A stretch of DNA of 64,000 nt from Amblyornis subalaris (GCA_018881555.1 JACAXG010000107.1:1268406-1332405); one strand, 5' to 3'. Shown: positions 20,803 through 34,406, numbered from the stretch's first letter. Made by a program: numbers and translations. Notes: generated by a model not told the origin, from the sequence alone.

Positions 20803-23800
20803 AAAAAACCTTCAGCAGATACCTCCCCAGTGTACCAGAGTAAATGGCTGAGTTACACTCTGCTGGTGATATGGGTCTGAAACCCCATAAGAAGAATTGN
20901 GAGTTGATACCTCTGACAGCTGCCAAAAACTCTGCTTACTCTGCCTTTGGGTATCAGAATCATCATACAGCAGCCATCTGCTTTGTCAGTCTAGTTTGTC
21001 AAATTAGATGATATAATTTNCTGGGAAGAAAAAATCTGATGAAAGAAATTGGGTCCCAATTNACTTTGGAAACCTTAGTCTGTATTTCTAGTAGCAAGCA
21101 TGCAAACCTCTGGGTAAGCTTTGTATTCATTCATAGAAAAAAAAATTAGGCTCACAATATCAATCTGTGATTTATTGACAAAGCTTTCAAAAACTCTTTC
21201 AAAACATGTGCATGAAAACTCTATTCCCGCATGGTCCTCAGGTAAGATGACTTTTCTACTGATCACTGCCCTTCTGAAACTCATTAACTTCACCTACATC
21301 TCAGCAATACACTAAACTGCAAATGCCTCAGCTCTGAGTCAGTGCAAAGAGTGAAGCCTGCGCAACAGAAGATCAGGGAAGCACAAATATCCTGAATACC
21401 TGGTGGCATCTGCTACCAGAAACAGTTCCTGCACCACCTAGCAACTGCTACTAAAGCTCTTTCTGCTTAGTAACTCTCACAACCTGACAGCATCTGTTGC
21501 TCGGTGTGCAGACTGCTGATTCCACTTGCCGTAAGTGAAGCTATTGTGTAGGAGGAAAAACAAATTNTTACATGCTTTTGGGCTTCATTAGGTTTTCTTT
21601 GCTCTCCTACATGAAGGCTTTTGTAGAATTCCAAAGGAAGTGCTTTTTTTCTTTAATATTATTATTTTAAACATAAACAACTGCTTCACACAGATACTAA
21701 ATATTCAAAATAGAATCCAAAATGGCTTCATGAAGCTGGAGGATTACTAAGCTCATTCCTGTTTTGGAAACTTCCTCCACAGCAACCTGTGTGTGCTGCC
21801 AATAAATCACAGGTGTCCACAGTCCATAAACAGGTGAAAGAAATAAAATGTGACNTGTTTGATAGCTTGGAGGTGTGCAAACCTAAGCGTGTGTGCCTAT
21901 ACATTTGGCAAGGCTACTTGTCTTTTCGTGGATCTGCAAGACTGAAAAGAAATCCAGCCCTGCCATAAAGCTGAAAAGAAGCTCCCTGTCATAAAAGAGG
22001 CTCTGTGGACTCTGCAACGAAGTTCTCAGTCTTTCACAAAGAGGTGTTTTGTGCTCTCTTTCCCTTCTGTTGGTGTGTGTACCACGGGAGATATGATAAA
22101 GAGGTAAAGGGGATCAGCAGCCTGATCTGAGACTTGACAACACAGTGAGTGGAGGGCAATGCAGGAGGAGATGGTAAGAAGAGAGAAGTGAGGAAGAAAA
22201 GTAGAGAAGGAGACCAAGGGTGCAACCTGACCCCTTTTGGAGTGGGAAGACACCTTACTACTCACTACAGAAAGTGCAGCACGTAACCCTACATTTGCTG
22301 ATGGAATAAGACCCTCCTGTAACATTATTAAAGTTGCTATGACAAAGCATAGCTTTGTTCCTTGNGTTTAAGCCATGTTCTTGTCCTGGGCTTGTTGCTT
22401 CCTTCGTGTCCTTATTTTTCCCCCTCAGCACTATTAACCTCACATGGAAACATCGTGGAGGTTGGTTTACCTGGTTCACTTTCAGGGTGGAAAGGTGGGC
22501 AAGGGCTTCTTGATGGGCTTATCTGNGATGGGATATTCCCACTTAACGTGTGTATGTGAGGTCAGATGTGTGCTCCNTGTGCTGACGTCACTGAGTACTT
22601 CACTTTTTTAGTACATTCTGCTTCATTAAATACTTCCCAGCTGGGGATCCTGTGTGCTGTGGGTGCTTGTGTCTTGCACACTACCATGTTCACTTTATTG
22701 GTGTAGATATAGCCAGAGCATCCCTCTCTCTCTGTCATATAGAATTATCTAGAAGAAATGATATCCCATTGCCTTGCACTGCTTATATCAGTATGAAGAA
22801 CTGAAACTTTCACTGTCTTTTTCCCCAGGTCATCAGCCACTGCCTCTGTTTGGGGGACAGAAAAAAAAAGAAGCAAATTAAAATGTGAAAAACTCCATCT
22901 AAACACACCACTTCATCTAGAACAATATATTTTCTCTAACTTAAAATGTGTTTTGTTTCAGGTTGAGGAAAGTGTAAGTTTTTGAATTAATAAATTTCAT
23001 AAAAAAAACTCCAGAGGATTTTGAACAAGTAAAAAATAATTTATTATTTTATGTAATGTCTTTATTTATTTTTAGAATTAAGTCGGAGAAGTTGAGCTGA
23101 ATTTATAAACCCCCTGGACTGTACTACACCTGCAATTTCTTAGTGCAAGGAATTTGGGCCAAAGCTACCCTCCATCTTATGCAAAAAATTATATCATCTG
23201 AAAATTGGAAGTGCCANTATTTCAATAAAACTTTTTTTCATGTTATGATGGCTGATCAAAGGTGAAGACCATCTCAAGTGCAAGTTAAATGTTAATGCTT
23301 TTTCTTTTCATACTTTGGCTTTCTGAACATTTACAGAGCAGCTTTGTTTCTTTGCATTTCAATGATAAGCTGAGCCATTTCAAAAGAAAACAAAATCAAT
23401 TAAGAACTTCACATGCTGGTTTAGATTGGTTTATTTTAAATGCTGCACACTGTGGCCAGGGTGAAGAAGAGTGGGCACAATCCTTGTNAGACTGTAATTT
23501 GCTGCCTCATATCTATAGTAGGGCATGTACTTTTTCCCTTGAAAACTCCATTTTGTCTCTGGTTTCGTGAAAATCCTTTCTTGCAGATTGGATTTCAGGC
23601 TTTGTGTCATTCTATGCCTTGTTCTCCTTTAGATGTTTTACCTCTAATTGAAATTTTCAATCCTGTTCACCTCTTGCATTTACTTCTTTCATATTTTCCT
23701 GTTCCATCCCCATTTTAAGAGTCAGTTTGGACCATCCCACTAAAGTGTTAGCTCAGAGTTAATCTCTTGGGTTTTTCTTGAAATGTTTGAGATTCTCTTC

Positions 23801-25584
23801 CTCAGAAATNATATTCTCATGGATTAAACTCTCGCCACCTCTAGCTTCTCCAGCTTGAGTTGCTTTGTTTCTTACTAACACACACTTCTGGTCAAGCATA
23901 TCCTACCCTATGGCAAAAACAAACCAACACACCAAAATTCCTTGAAACAAGAGAAAGGGGTTGTTTTTTTCACTGGTTCTTAAGGTGGTTTCACCTCCNC
24001 TCTGAATAGCTTTGTTTCATGGCCCTGCTGGCTTTAACACAGATGCATGGAGAAACTTAAAATGGGATGTTAACACCGGGCTTGGGGAAAACTCTGAAGC
24101 AGATCTGAATTCCTAAGGCTTTTTTTTCCCTCATGGAACACCCTCCTGTTTCAATGCAGGTGTAAATCTGGGTATCCAACACCACATGCTGGCCCTTCTC
24201 CATTAGAGACACCGAGTCACACCACTATTTTCTTTATCTGGGCCATACTGGGTCCAGAGTTTCTCAAGAAGTTTGTACAAATTAAACAACTAAACTTAGC
24301 CATTTTACTTTGTTCTGTTTTTGTGTTCCTTTATTTTATTTTTGTTTATTTATTTATTCCTTTGTATCGCATTATATTTTCTATCACACTTGTTGCAAGG
24401 CTGTCTGTGCAATGAGCCAACATTCAGCACAGAGAAAAGGGTGTTTGCCAAATTTCCAGGACATATCTGTTGGGAACTTTGTCTTTTACTGTGTNCATGG
24501 ACAGTAAATATGTCTGTTCCTTTAGTATGGAAATCATCTTCAGGCTGTACCATCAATATTCATGCCATATCACACCAATTAACAAACTGTGAATAATTGG
24601 GAACTAAACATGAATGCATGAAGGACCACGATCACCCAGGTAGTGACTAATANGGACTTGTTTGAAGTAATCACACACAAATTTAATTTTAATATGGTTG
24701 ATTTGTTTTTTTATTTTCCAGAAAGGTGTCTCAATGTTAATTAAACAGTTTAGCTCATATTCAATTTTTTTTAGAAAAGTGTAATTGTTTTAAAAACCTG
24801 CCTTTAACTTTAATCACAAGAACAGGTTATTCAATCAATAACAAAATGCTTGATTTTGCCGGCATCATTTTCTGTATGTAAAATGATGTTTTAAATACCT
24901 TTTATACATTTCAATGTAATCAAAATTATGCTTTGTATTTCAAAGTTATTCTTCTGCTTGAATAGCACTGTAAAAAAAAAAAAGCATGAAAATTACTAAA
25001 CAAACCTAAACCCCTCNAAAAATTGCTTACTTTACTATTTCTTTGAATTTTAATTTCACAACAACATCATCTTTGAAATTACAAAGTGAAAGCACATAAA
25101 TGGCATGAAAAGCTGTTTCTTGTGGCTTTTTTAGAACCTTGAGGGGAGTCCAGATCGAGACTTGACCCAAGAATCATCAGTTTTGNTGCAAGAAACTCAG
25201 CCAGCCTTAAGCAAAGTCAAAATTTTCCAGAGCCAAAACTGATCCTCAACACAGTTCAAAATGTAACAAGACTAAAGGAGGCAGTTCTGTACTTTGTGTT
25301 TGACTTCCCACAGCATTGCCTTCAAAGAATGGCACCTTATGTACTGGGAATCTTTCTCTAAATGAATATTCAGATGTAGAAATGATTTATCATATTTGTT
25401 TAACTAATCAGTATTTCCCATTTTTATTGGCTTCTCCTTTAAGCAAAGCACAGGTCCCAGTTGTGGCCTTAAAGAATCACCACAACTCAAGGTTTCACCA
25501 TGAGTCATGAAACGTATTTTTATTGGCAAAACAGTTTGAATCAGAAACTGTGAGAGCTGCGGTCAATGAGNGGCTTTTTGCCTC

Positions 25585-25850
25585 TCTTTTTTTCCTTTTT
25601 TTTTTTTAATGATTGTTTCTAACTCACAATTTGAGACTTGAAGCTTTGATTTTTTNTGTTTATATTTTTATATCTTACATTTTGTATGCTATATTTTAAA
25701 TCCTATTATGTATTATACTTTCAATATTTTATATAATTTTATTATTTTTTCTTTTAATANTATATTCTGTATTCTCTATCTCCTTAATTTCAATTCCCCA
25801 TATCATTTATTTTCATTGTTTTATTTCAGGTTTTGATCTTTTTTTGTTTG
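25585..25850. repeat. T-rich, very AT-rich low-complexity tract
   Basis: Plus strand is dominated by T with interspersed A and few G or C (for example 'tatatttttatatcttac'). There is no clear repeating unit. Such tracts can act as matrix-attachment regions, but nothing here proves it. Confidence 0.7.
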
Positions 25851-26482
25851 TTTTCCAGTTGTAGTGATTCCAAAGAAGTTACCCTGAAAAGACAGAGTTC
25901 TTCCAGTAAAAACCTGGTCAAATAATGCAGTTTTCTCTGTCCCAGCTTTGGAAATCAGGAATAGAGAGGTGCCTGTTTTCCCAAAATATCATAATATTTG
26001 ATTTCTTTCAAATGAGCTTTGAAAGAGCTCACAGCAGTTATTTTTTAACAGTGTCAGTTGCTAGAACTTGGCTAGCAGAGGCATTTAGTTGATACTGAAC
26101 TAAATCCNGAGCATTGACCTAGAGCTTAAGGGACATCTACCTACCAGTGCTGGCTTTAGCAGTACATAATTAAGCCAAACAAATGGGCAAGCTTCATAAA
26201 TTTGGGGAATATTGCCTTCCCAAGAAGGCCCTCTTTGAAAAGAGGCTGGAAACTGAAAATAGTCCTTTTGAAGTTTTTGTTCACTTATCCTAAAGTAACG
26301 AGTCAGATGTGTGGTTGTACTTCATCAGGCCAGATCAGAATTATCAGGGAGTGACCAACATCACAGTTCCAGAAGGAAAGAATGCTGGAAGAGGTAGATC
26401 TGGGTTTAGGGGAAATGCTATCAGGATGTGCTCAGCTGCAGAAATATTCAAGGCAGAATGAAAATGTTAAAAGGAAAAGAAN

Positions 26483-26929
26483 TTGCAGCTACTCTCCACA
26501 GACTCACCAGCGAGAGAGGAAGCTGGGAAGCAGGAGATCGCAGCAAAGGGAGGGATTGGGAAGAGATGCTGTAGAATAAACAGCAAGAAAATGTCAAAGA
26601 AAAACAGCTGCTTGAGGAATGGGAACATGTACAGACCCAGGCAACAGCCAGCATTTAGAAATAAATGCCATTTTGGAAAGAGTTTTCAGCCCTGGGTAGC
26701 AGGAACAAAAAGAACATCTCCCGACTCAGTGCTCAGCAGAGCAGGGAGTGACAAGGTTTGCAGGGACAGGCAGCACCTTTCAACAGGCCAGCGCAGACAG
26801 TCAGGAAAACAGACAAGTTTTGTACACCCAGACCTTCTTCCAGGGGACAGAGCAGACAGTGACATGCAGGAGTTCTGCATGAAGCTGGGTGGAAAAATGC
26901 TGAAGCCAAAAAAATTGTTTTTTCATTAA
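26483..26929 (+). other. 148-codon open frame of unknown status
   Basis: Opens at an ATG and is basic and polar throughout (MSKKNSCLRNGN near codons 37-48), with no membrane segment, signal peptide or recognised domain. Cysteines are scattered without a zinc-finger spacing. The frame lies in a transposon-free interval and the purine-rich plus strand lowers stop frequency. It could be chance, a decayed unknown repeat or an unannotated exon; I favour chance. Confidence 0.12.
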
Positions 26930-28588
26930 AAAATAATGAAATGCTTATAAATTATAAACGAAACATAGATCACTTAGGAAAAAAATGAATGGGAAATGTA
27001 AATACATAGAGGAAAGACAAATATAATTGAGAATGCATAGCATGAAACTAATTCTGAGTAAAGAATTACGTGATCTGAAGTTTATCTTTAACTGGAACTG
27101 ATCAAGTCTGTTATAGTTACAGGAATAAGAAGGCAATATTTGGTTTAAAAACGTGTTTAGCCTAGGTTTGATTCAGAGAGTGTGCAGACTGAAGAAATCT
27201 AGAAAATGTAATAATGCAAATATAAGAAACAATTATCCAGTCTCAGAAATAATACAGAATAAATTTGCAGGGACTGCAGCAAAGGATGAGGCATTGCAGG
27301 AAACCTTCAAGGCTATCAGTGTAAGATGGGATGGGAATTACAAAATATATCCACTGCATCTTTCTCATTTAAATGAGAATTTTCTGTAGCTGATGATGTA
27401 GTGCTTAGAGGCACTGGTTTCCAGACTGCAAATTATGATAACCTGACGTGATTCATGATTGCAGAGAAGTGTAGAAGACAAAATGATATGTTGAGTTATG
27501 GATTGCTGGGGTTAGCGATTGATGGCTCATCCCTGCAAACANGGAGGAGTCCAGAGACAACAGGGCAGGTGGAGGAAAACCAGTGCTTCATTCAGAGAAA
27601 GAATCCCCTGCCCGAGCCCCTCCCAGGGCAGTCCCCAGACAACTCCATGGACTGGAGAGGAGATCCATCATGGGCCAACAGGAGCAGCTGCTGGGTCACC
27701 TTGCAGACTGCCAGGGTCATGGAACTCACTATCCAAGTCAAGGGAAGGGAATCTTGGGCTCATGCAGGAATTATTCTAGGATGGAAGACAACACTTAAAT
27801 ACTCAGTTACTATTCCCACTAAATGAGATTGTGTTATTGAGAAGTTTAACATGAAATTAAGTCATAGGCAGAATTAGAGACATATTTAACCAACAAGGTA
27901 TTACAGAACTCTCTATAATGGGGATGGTCTGCAGCTTCATAGGACTTGAAAGCATCAGAGAATTATGTATTCAAAAGTGGAATGAGCCACCCAACTATGC
28001 TTATTAAATTGTCTGGCAAAAAATAAAATTATATTTAGAGTGTTTCTAATTAAATTTTTGAGATCTCAAAGAGATCCATAATTTATTCTTACAAACTTAG
28101 CATTTAAAAATTGCAGTGAAAATTTCTTTTGCCTAAAAAAAAAAAAAAAAGCATAGTTTTTTCTGGTTTCTCTCCCCCTGCAGCAGAAGGCAGAGCAGAT
28201 CTTTTAAATGCACTCAAAACCACTGGCAGAAGGGCACACTGAACCTNTCTTGTTGCCAGCTTTGATGCCTATGGGATGCAGCTGGCACGCAGAGTGGTAT
28301 TTCCAGGTTCTGGGAGGGNGATTTCTCCTCACTATCACAAACTNCTTGAGCCATCANCACTCCCTCTCCTGCCCTGAAGGAAAGTGCCAGGACATGAGCC
28401 AAGTCCAGGTTATGTAGGAGGAACCNGCAGAGAGAAAAAACATGATTGTGAGGAGCCACTAAATAGCAGTGAACCATGATGGAGAGAGAGGCAGAACTGA
28501 CCCTCAGGAGCCCAACCAGACTTAGTGACAACTGCTTGGTCTGTGCTGTAATAAACTGGAACCCTGAATTACCTGCTATAAAACAAGA

Positions 28589-28759
28589 AGTTGCCCAGAG
28601 AAGTTGTGGGTTCTCCATCCCTGGAAGTGTTCAAGGCCTAGTTGGACGGGGCTTTGAGCAACCTGGACTAGTGGAAGGTGTCCCTGCCCATGGCAGGGAG
28701 GTTTGAAGGAGATGATCTTTAAGGTCCCTTCCAATCCAAACCATTCTATGATTACATGA
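28589..28759 (+). mobile_element. CR1 3' terminus fragment
   Basis: Runs from 'ttgcccagagaagttgtggg' to 'ccattctatgattacatga' in the sense direction. Same subfamily as the copies at 20457, 47551 and 52962. Confidence 0.93.
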
Positions 28760-30477
28760 AAAACAAAAGAGAGGAATGTAGTGAAAATGACAGTGGACCT
28801 CAGAGCTGAGCTGTGAGAACAGATGTGAGATGACAACACAGGAAAGAAAACCATCACCCCCCCCCACCCCGAATTTTTTGTGTTATAAATACAGCATAAA
28901 GTCTTGATCTTAAGAAACCTTGGCCACACAGAGGCCATTTTTTTTTTAATCCTAAAGATGATGTAAGTTTCTTCTCGCTAGGAATACTGGGGTTTAATAT
29001 AATTTTGAAAACAGACCTCCCAAATGGGAGAAGTGTATAATCTAAGTCCCTTGGAAAACGGGACATGGTTGCCAGTTTGGCAAGTTGGCAGCTTTCCTGA
29101 GGAAGAATTTATTTTGGCATTTTCCAAGGAAAAAATGTGATGAAAANCTATGACAAAAATGTCTTAAGGGCAGCACCATTAGGGTGGTGGAAAATGTTTT
29201 AACAGTGGGGTAAGAAATGTCAATATTTAAAACAAGTGACATAGGAGCAGGTGGATGAGAAGAGCTCTGAGACTGTAAATGAGCAAAGATATGCACTAAA
29301 ACGGACGAAATCAGTGCTCTGGTCATTTTTTCAGTGTGAAGGTGAAACAAAGCTGCTATAAAGTAGTNGAACAGGCCATTGGCCTCTGGCTGCTCTGTGC
29401 TTCACATAAAATAGAGAGAAAACAGTGACAGGGCTTGGCTTATTTGATGTTATAATAGCTCAGAATCTTCCAAGCCACAGAAGACCAAACATTAGTNTTA
29501 TTTTCATTCCTTTTAGTCCTTGCTTTGGTGTCTTTTCCCCCTTGCAGACATTAAACAGAGCATAAACCAGAACAGCCACACAAACCCTCCTCTTGCCCCA
29601 CTCCCCTGGAACGAGCCATTCCAAATTTTGGGGAACATGCAGCCAAACCACAACTACTTTGGATCTTCACCTGAGGTGAAGCCTTTGCNGACCTCAATTG
29701 TCACATCAAGCCTACAACTCTTTTCTCTCTTTGGCCACCCTCTCATGCTACTGCCACTCAGCCCCACCCTCTCCCCCTGAAAGGCTCAAAAAACAAAGGG
29801 GGTGGAAGAATCTGTCATTTCTAGAAAACCTGGCAGAGATGTTAAAAGAGGGGGGGGGATTCTGGCGGCTCCAGTGCCTCCCATTTACATCCCTCCCACT
29901 TTTGTGTTCCTCTCCCAGCCTGTCAGATCACACAGGAGACAACAATAAAGAAGAAGGAGTTTTCCACCCTCCATGGCACCTTCCCTGTCACCATCGCAGG
30001 AAGAGGTTATTAGAGTGATAAATCATGCAAACCCAAATCGGCCAAACAAAGCTGTAAAAAGACAGCAGAGNCAACAGAATGGGGAGGGGAAAGGGTAGGG
30101 AGGAGTTAAATAACCTATTGTCCAAAGGAGAAAAGAAAACAGATAAAATCACAACACAGAATAAAAAAAGACTCAAGCAGGGAGGTGCTTACAAACCAGA
30201 GGCTTCACAAAGAAATCTATAAAGGAATATAGAATTACACTCCCTGCATTTCTAGTCCTGTTTTATTTCACCCTGTTTTGAGGACTGCAGCTAATTTAGT
30301 GAGATACTGAGCACCTCTGCCTTCACTTTTTTCCACTGCAAAGTACGAATTAGTGGTGGAGGGAGGAAAGATAATGAACTAATCTAAATGAATATTGTGA
30401 TACTGTGCCTTGATTTCAATGGATACAGACATGCTAATGAATAAAATGACCTAAAGTCTTGCATGTGGGTGGATCAC
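28760..30477. other. Unique sequence, no gene recognised
   Basis: Contains a C run (28857-28866) and a G run near 29851-29859. Short open frames on both strands lack any domain. Confidence 0.45.
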
Positions 30478-30900
30478 ATAGAACCATAGAATCATTAGGG
30501 TTGGAAAAGACTTCTAGGATAATCAAGTCCAAGCATTAACCCAGCACTGCCAAGTCCAGCTCTAANCTGTGTCCCCAGGTGCCACATCTACACATCTTTT
30601 AAATGCCTCCAGGGGTGGTGTCTCCACAACCTCCCTGGGCAACCTGTTTCACTACTTAACAAACCTTGTGATGAACAATTTTTTCCCTAATATCCAACCA
30701 AAACCTACCCTGGCACAACTTGAAGGAATTTCCTCTTATCCTGTCACTTGTTACCTGGGAGAAGAAGCCAACCCCCANCCCACTACAACTTTCTTTCAGG
30801 TTTTTGTAGAGAGCAATAAGGTCCCTCCTGAGCCTCCTTTTCTCAGGTTAAACCCCTCAGCTCCCTCANCTGCTCCTCATCAGNCTTGCTCTCTAGGGGC
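30478..30900 (-). mobile_element. CR1 LINE, 5'-truncated 3' portion
   Basis: Inverted CR1 3' region starting 'agaaccatagaatcattagg', with 'aacccagcactgccaagtcc' and 'caacctccctgggcaacctg'. It ends in the region encoding the ORF2 C-terminus near 'ctgctcctcatcag'. Same subfamily as the copies at 9507 and 41126. Confidence 0.93.
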
Positions 30901-31754
30901 TTAATCATTGATATGATTAAACTTTCAAGGATTAAACCTCCAAAGCAGGATGGTCACATCCAGATTTTTTACTTGGATCTGTCCCTGAGCTGGGCAGGGG
31001 CACCGTGTCAGTACTACTTTGCATGACTCAAAACTGGTCAATTGTATCTGTGCAGTGGCAGGGGTGGTTATTCATCAGTCTTTGAGCTTGTGCCATGGCC
31101 TTGCTTTATTTACTGGTGCTGAGGAGGNTGATAAGAGCAGCAATGAGAGCACAGTAGCAAAGGTGGGATGACTAATACACACCGAGATATGGAAATGGAA
31201 ATTAGGAAGAAAGAAACAAAAACTCAGAGGGTTTAAGAGAAGTCAGAGCGACCTGATGGGTCTGAATTACAAAACAATAAGAAGTTGCAGAGCCAGTAGT
31301 ACGAAATCTCCAAGGCATTGGTATTTGAAGATGTAGGGAATATTTTCAGAAAGTAGAAGTAAAAATGATGCAACTCACTACAGACTTGCAAGTTCTATCT
31401 GAAAAGCATAAAAAATTGAAACAAATCCCAAAGGAAAAGAAAAATTAAAAATATTCAGAAAAATGGATATAGAGTAAAATTAAATTTGGGATGCCAAAGG
31501 TAGTTCTTGCTGGAGTAGTCTGATTGGTTTTCATTTATTAAAAAACCCCAGACTACACTGATTCCCTCAGCAAAGGAGCATGAACTTCAGCTAAACCATA
31601 TNAAAGTTAAAGCTGAAGGATAAACGAGGGAGATGCTAAACAGTGAAGAGGAAGGAGAACTGTGGGGTTGCCCACAGACCATTTAGCAACAAGTACTGCT
31701 GAGACTGGAAATTTCCAGCCTGAAGGGAGGCTGATAGAGGAGCCTGAAGAGCAA
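30901..31754. other. Unique sequence, no gene seen
   Basis: A-rich on the plus strand from about 31180 to 31480. No repeat family was identified, although decayed LINE sequence is possible given the relic that follows. Confidence 0.45.
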
Positions 31755-32030
31755 TACTAATTAATACATTTAGTAGCAATCCTGGCATAGAAAGCGAGCA
31801 CATCAATAAAGATTGCTGATGACACAGGGAGGTACAGAGCATCTGCAAGGAGCAACTGGATGAGTCTGAAAGCTGGAGTAATAGAAATTTAATGAAATTC
31901 AGTAGTACAGAAGGCAAGTGGATGTATCTGGGGACCAATAACAAAAATTTTTCCATAAGTACTGTGTTCAGTCAGAAATGAGCAATAGAAGTAGATACAG
32001 CCATGAAAACAAACACTGCTCAAACATAAG
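31755..32030 (+). mobile_element. Ancient CR1/LINE reverse-transcriptase fragment
   Basis: Plus-strand translation around 31808-31825 gives KIADDTG, the RT catalytic motif of CR1-clade LINEs (usually FADDT). Downstream pieces 'tttaatgaaattcagtag' and 'tgtatctggggacca' match the DNA pattern of the next conserved RT stretch, with stops and frameshifts between. It is much more diverged than the other CR1 copies and lacks the 3' end, so it is an older internal fragment. Confidence 0.6.
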
Positions 32031-32360
32031 GCCATGGAACCAAGCTCTGCAGAGGTAGGAGGCACTGCTCTCATATCTCAAAAAGAAGCAATATATCTCC
32101 CAATTAGAGGAGCAGTGTGGACATCTGAGGAGCTTAGGTTTGGGAAAAGCTTCCTGAGTAACCATGACCAGTCACTAATCATCCTGGGACTTGCTACTTC
32201 ATTCTAAAACTATTTTAATTGGAGTTAATGTTGTAAAAATATTTCAGAAGCATTATAAGTGTCTAAATAAAATCTAACCGTGGTTTGGTCTTGGGAAGCT
32301 TTGTTTCCTACAGGAACACCCAACAGGTCTTGAAAGGCTCAGGTCTGAGCCCTGTCCCAG
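32031..32360. other. Unique sequence or decayed LINE, no gene seen
   Basis: May continue the LINE relic up to about 32140 (a patch near 32040-32060 is faintly similar). Otherwise nothing was recognised. Confidence 0.35.
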
Positions 32361-32450
32361 TTATGGATGTGCTGGACTACTTTGGATAAATTGGTCATGG
32401 TTTCCCATTTCTAAAGTGGGTATGATGATATTTATTACCTGTATATTTAG
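32361..32450 (+). mobile_element. Ancient MIR-type SINE relic
   Basis: The order 'ctttggataaattggtcatgg', 'tttcccatttctaaagtggg' and 'tatgatgatatttattacct' follows the central core of MIR. Both flanks are unrecognisable. Confidence 0.65.
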
Positions 32451-33269
32451 AGATTCACTGCTAAAGGGTAGCCTCTTAGGTACTGTTACTTTTGTCAGAA
32501 CTGCAAGTATCTCACTTATCTGTAGGGAATGTNTGGTAACATTTAAAAGGATTTATTTCTTAAACTTATGCCTCACCTCGCAGCCAGAATACCTCCTTGG
32601 GACATGTTCATATCTATCCAGGCAAATAAAANAGGTTTAAAAATGGCTTTCAGTCTTCATGTAACCTACAGAATTCTCTCTCATGTGATTTTGGTCCTGT
32701 GCTAATTAACCTTCTCCCAGCTTTCCCAGCAGTAGAAGGAATACTATATGAAAGAAACTAATTCTTATAGGCAGTTTGGATGTAATCACTTCATTTGGTG
32801 TGGCGAAAAATACGTATGGTAAGAGTGTGAGGCATATACAAGGTCTTGGCAGCACAAAATGGTCCTGGGGCTATTTTATTCAGTTATTTATATACAACTA
32901 CAGTGTCCAGTGGCTGGTGTTGTAGTTGTNCTGCTTGTCCTAGAAAGGTCATGATGATGAATCTGAAATCCTCACCNGTGTTTCCTCAAACCTCTTGGGG
33001 CTGGAGGAGTGGCAGATGCAAGCNTGTGTTGCTCAGGTCTTACACCCACAGGAACCTAAACATCTCGACTCCATTATCACATGCAGNATATGTCAAAAGA
33101 AACCTTTAAAAAGTGTTGAAACCCAGGAAAAACAAACATGACAGATACCAAAAGACTCCACTATTCTTTAAGCAGGAGGGTAGCTTTTAATGCCAGGCCT
33201 CAAGCAAGAGATTGCTTGCCTAATTACCAAAGAAAGTGAAAGCAGCTGCTGCTAAAGACTCAAAGTTAG
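32451..33269. other. Unique sequence, no gene seen
   Basis: Short open frames only (87 codons at 32846-33109, containing several Ns). No repeat was recognised. Confidence 0.45.
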
Positions 33270-33350
33270 AGGCAAATGGTGAACTGAGGCATGAATAAGT
33301 TAAGTAGTTTGCCTTAGGCCACAGAGGGAAGTGGTGTCAGACCCAAGATT
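33270..33350 (-). mobile_element. Ancient MIR or L2 relic
   Basis: Contains 'gtgaactgaggcatgaataa', 'gttaagtagtttgccttagg' and 'ccacagagggaagtgg', which follow the reverse strand of MIR (equally the plus strand of an L2 3' end). Strand is given for the MIR reading. Confidence 0.7.
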
Positions 33351-34406
33351 AAAAATCACAAGTTTTTCTCATCCATCTCTGGGCTCAGATCACTAAAGGG
33401 TACCATCTGGACATGCGTAGATAACTGTTTGGGTCTGTCTGTCATTCCTATCCATCCTCAAAATAAACTCAGATCTTCTTACAGTTTCAGATAATTTCCA
33501 TGAAAATGGTATTTTATTTAAGTTTAGTTTATTGCACAGCTAATATTTCAGAAAAATAATTCAGGATTAATGTGGTGCCACAGCCACTGGAAAAAAATTA
33601 CNTTCCAGCAAGTGAGGATTTGCTTTTTTTTGAACCATAAAACAAAAGCTGTTCAGTGCAAATGATAGAGAAACAGACACAGAAAGTGTCTTCAGAAAGT
33701 TACCTTCAGCTTGTTACTGAAGTAGTATTTTTTTGAAAGATGGGGAGGAAGTGAAGTGAGATAGAAAAGTTTTGTACTGCAGTAATTTAACACAGAGCAG
33801 CAACAAAAACCACCCTCTACAAACACAGTTCAGAGCTGCAGCACAAAATAAACTCAGAGTAATGCTACCTCAAAACACTCTCCATAGTAACATAANATTT
33901 TTATCCCTATTACCTCTGTCGAGGGCTTTGTGGTTCCAAACCAACATAAACTCACATGAAAAAGATCTGAAGCAATCTTTAGACCCAGCTTCTCAACCTT
34001 TTTGTTTTAATTTTGCTTGAGAGTGACATGTGTTGGCCTCTTGGACCCACTTGCAGCCTTTGGTCATCCAACATTTATGAGAACTCTTTCATTGCCAAAA
34101 CCTACTGAGGTGATTTCTCCCTTATATTTAGAGCCCTTTCTTTATCACTCACATTCTACTAGGGCATGGCAAAAACCTTTGAGCACGAATCAATTCTTAT
34201 GGATGGGGGNATGTTTGGATATTCCATTTGGACAGCAAGGGATAAGATCTGCTCACTTTCTCCATGAAACTTCGGGGTCTGAAGCAAACCCCAGCAANCT
34301 CTAAAATTAGCAAGTTAGACATAAAAATACTTTGATTCTTGTAATTCAGGTNATTTCGTGATGTAACTCTGCTACAGACCTTTTCTCTTCTAAAGGTTCT
34401 CTGCAG
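33351..34406. other. Unique sequence, no gene seen
   Basis: Short open frames at 33772-34304 lack domains. No repeat was recognised. Confidence 0.45.

Larger units (their letters stand above)
20803..28588. other. Long transposon-free interval, no gene identified
   Basis: Over 7.7 kb I recognise no CR1, LTR or DNA transposon. Several short open frames occur (99 codons minus at 22026-22325; 148 codons plus at 26483-26929; 123 codons plus at 27455-27826), none with a recognisable domain. Contents include a T-rich AT tract at 25585-25850 and an A run at 28134-28150. The stretch reads as unique intergenic or intronic DNA. Confidence 0.45.

Noticed and set aside
28134..28150. A run as the tail of a processed pseudogene
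   Set aside because: No recognisable gene sequence precedes it and no flanking duplication was found.
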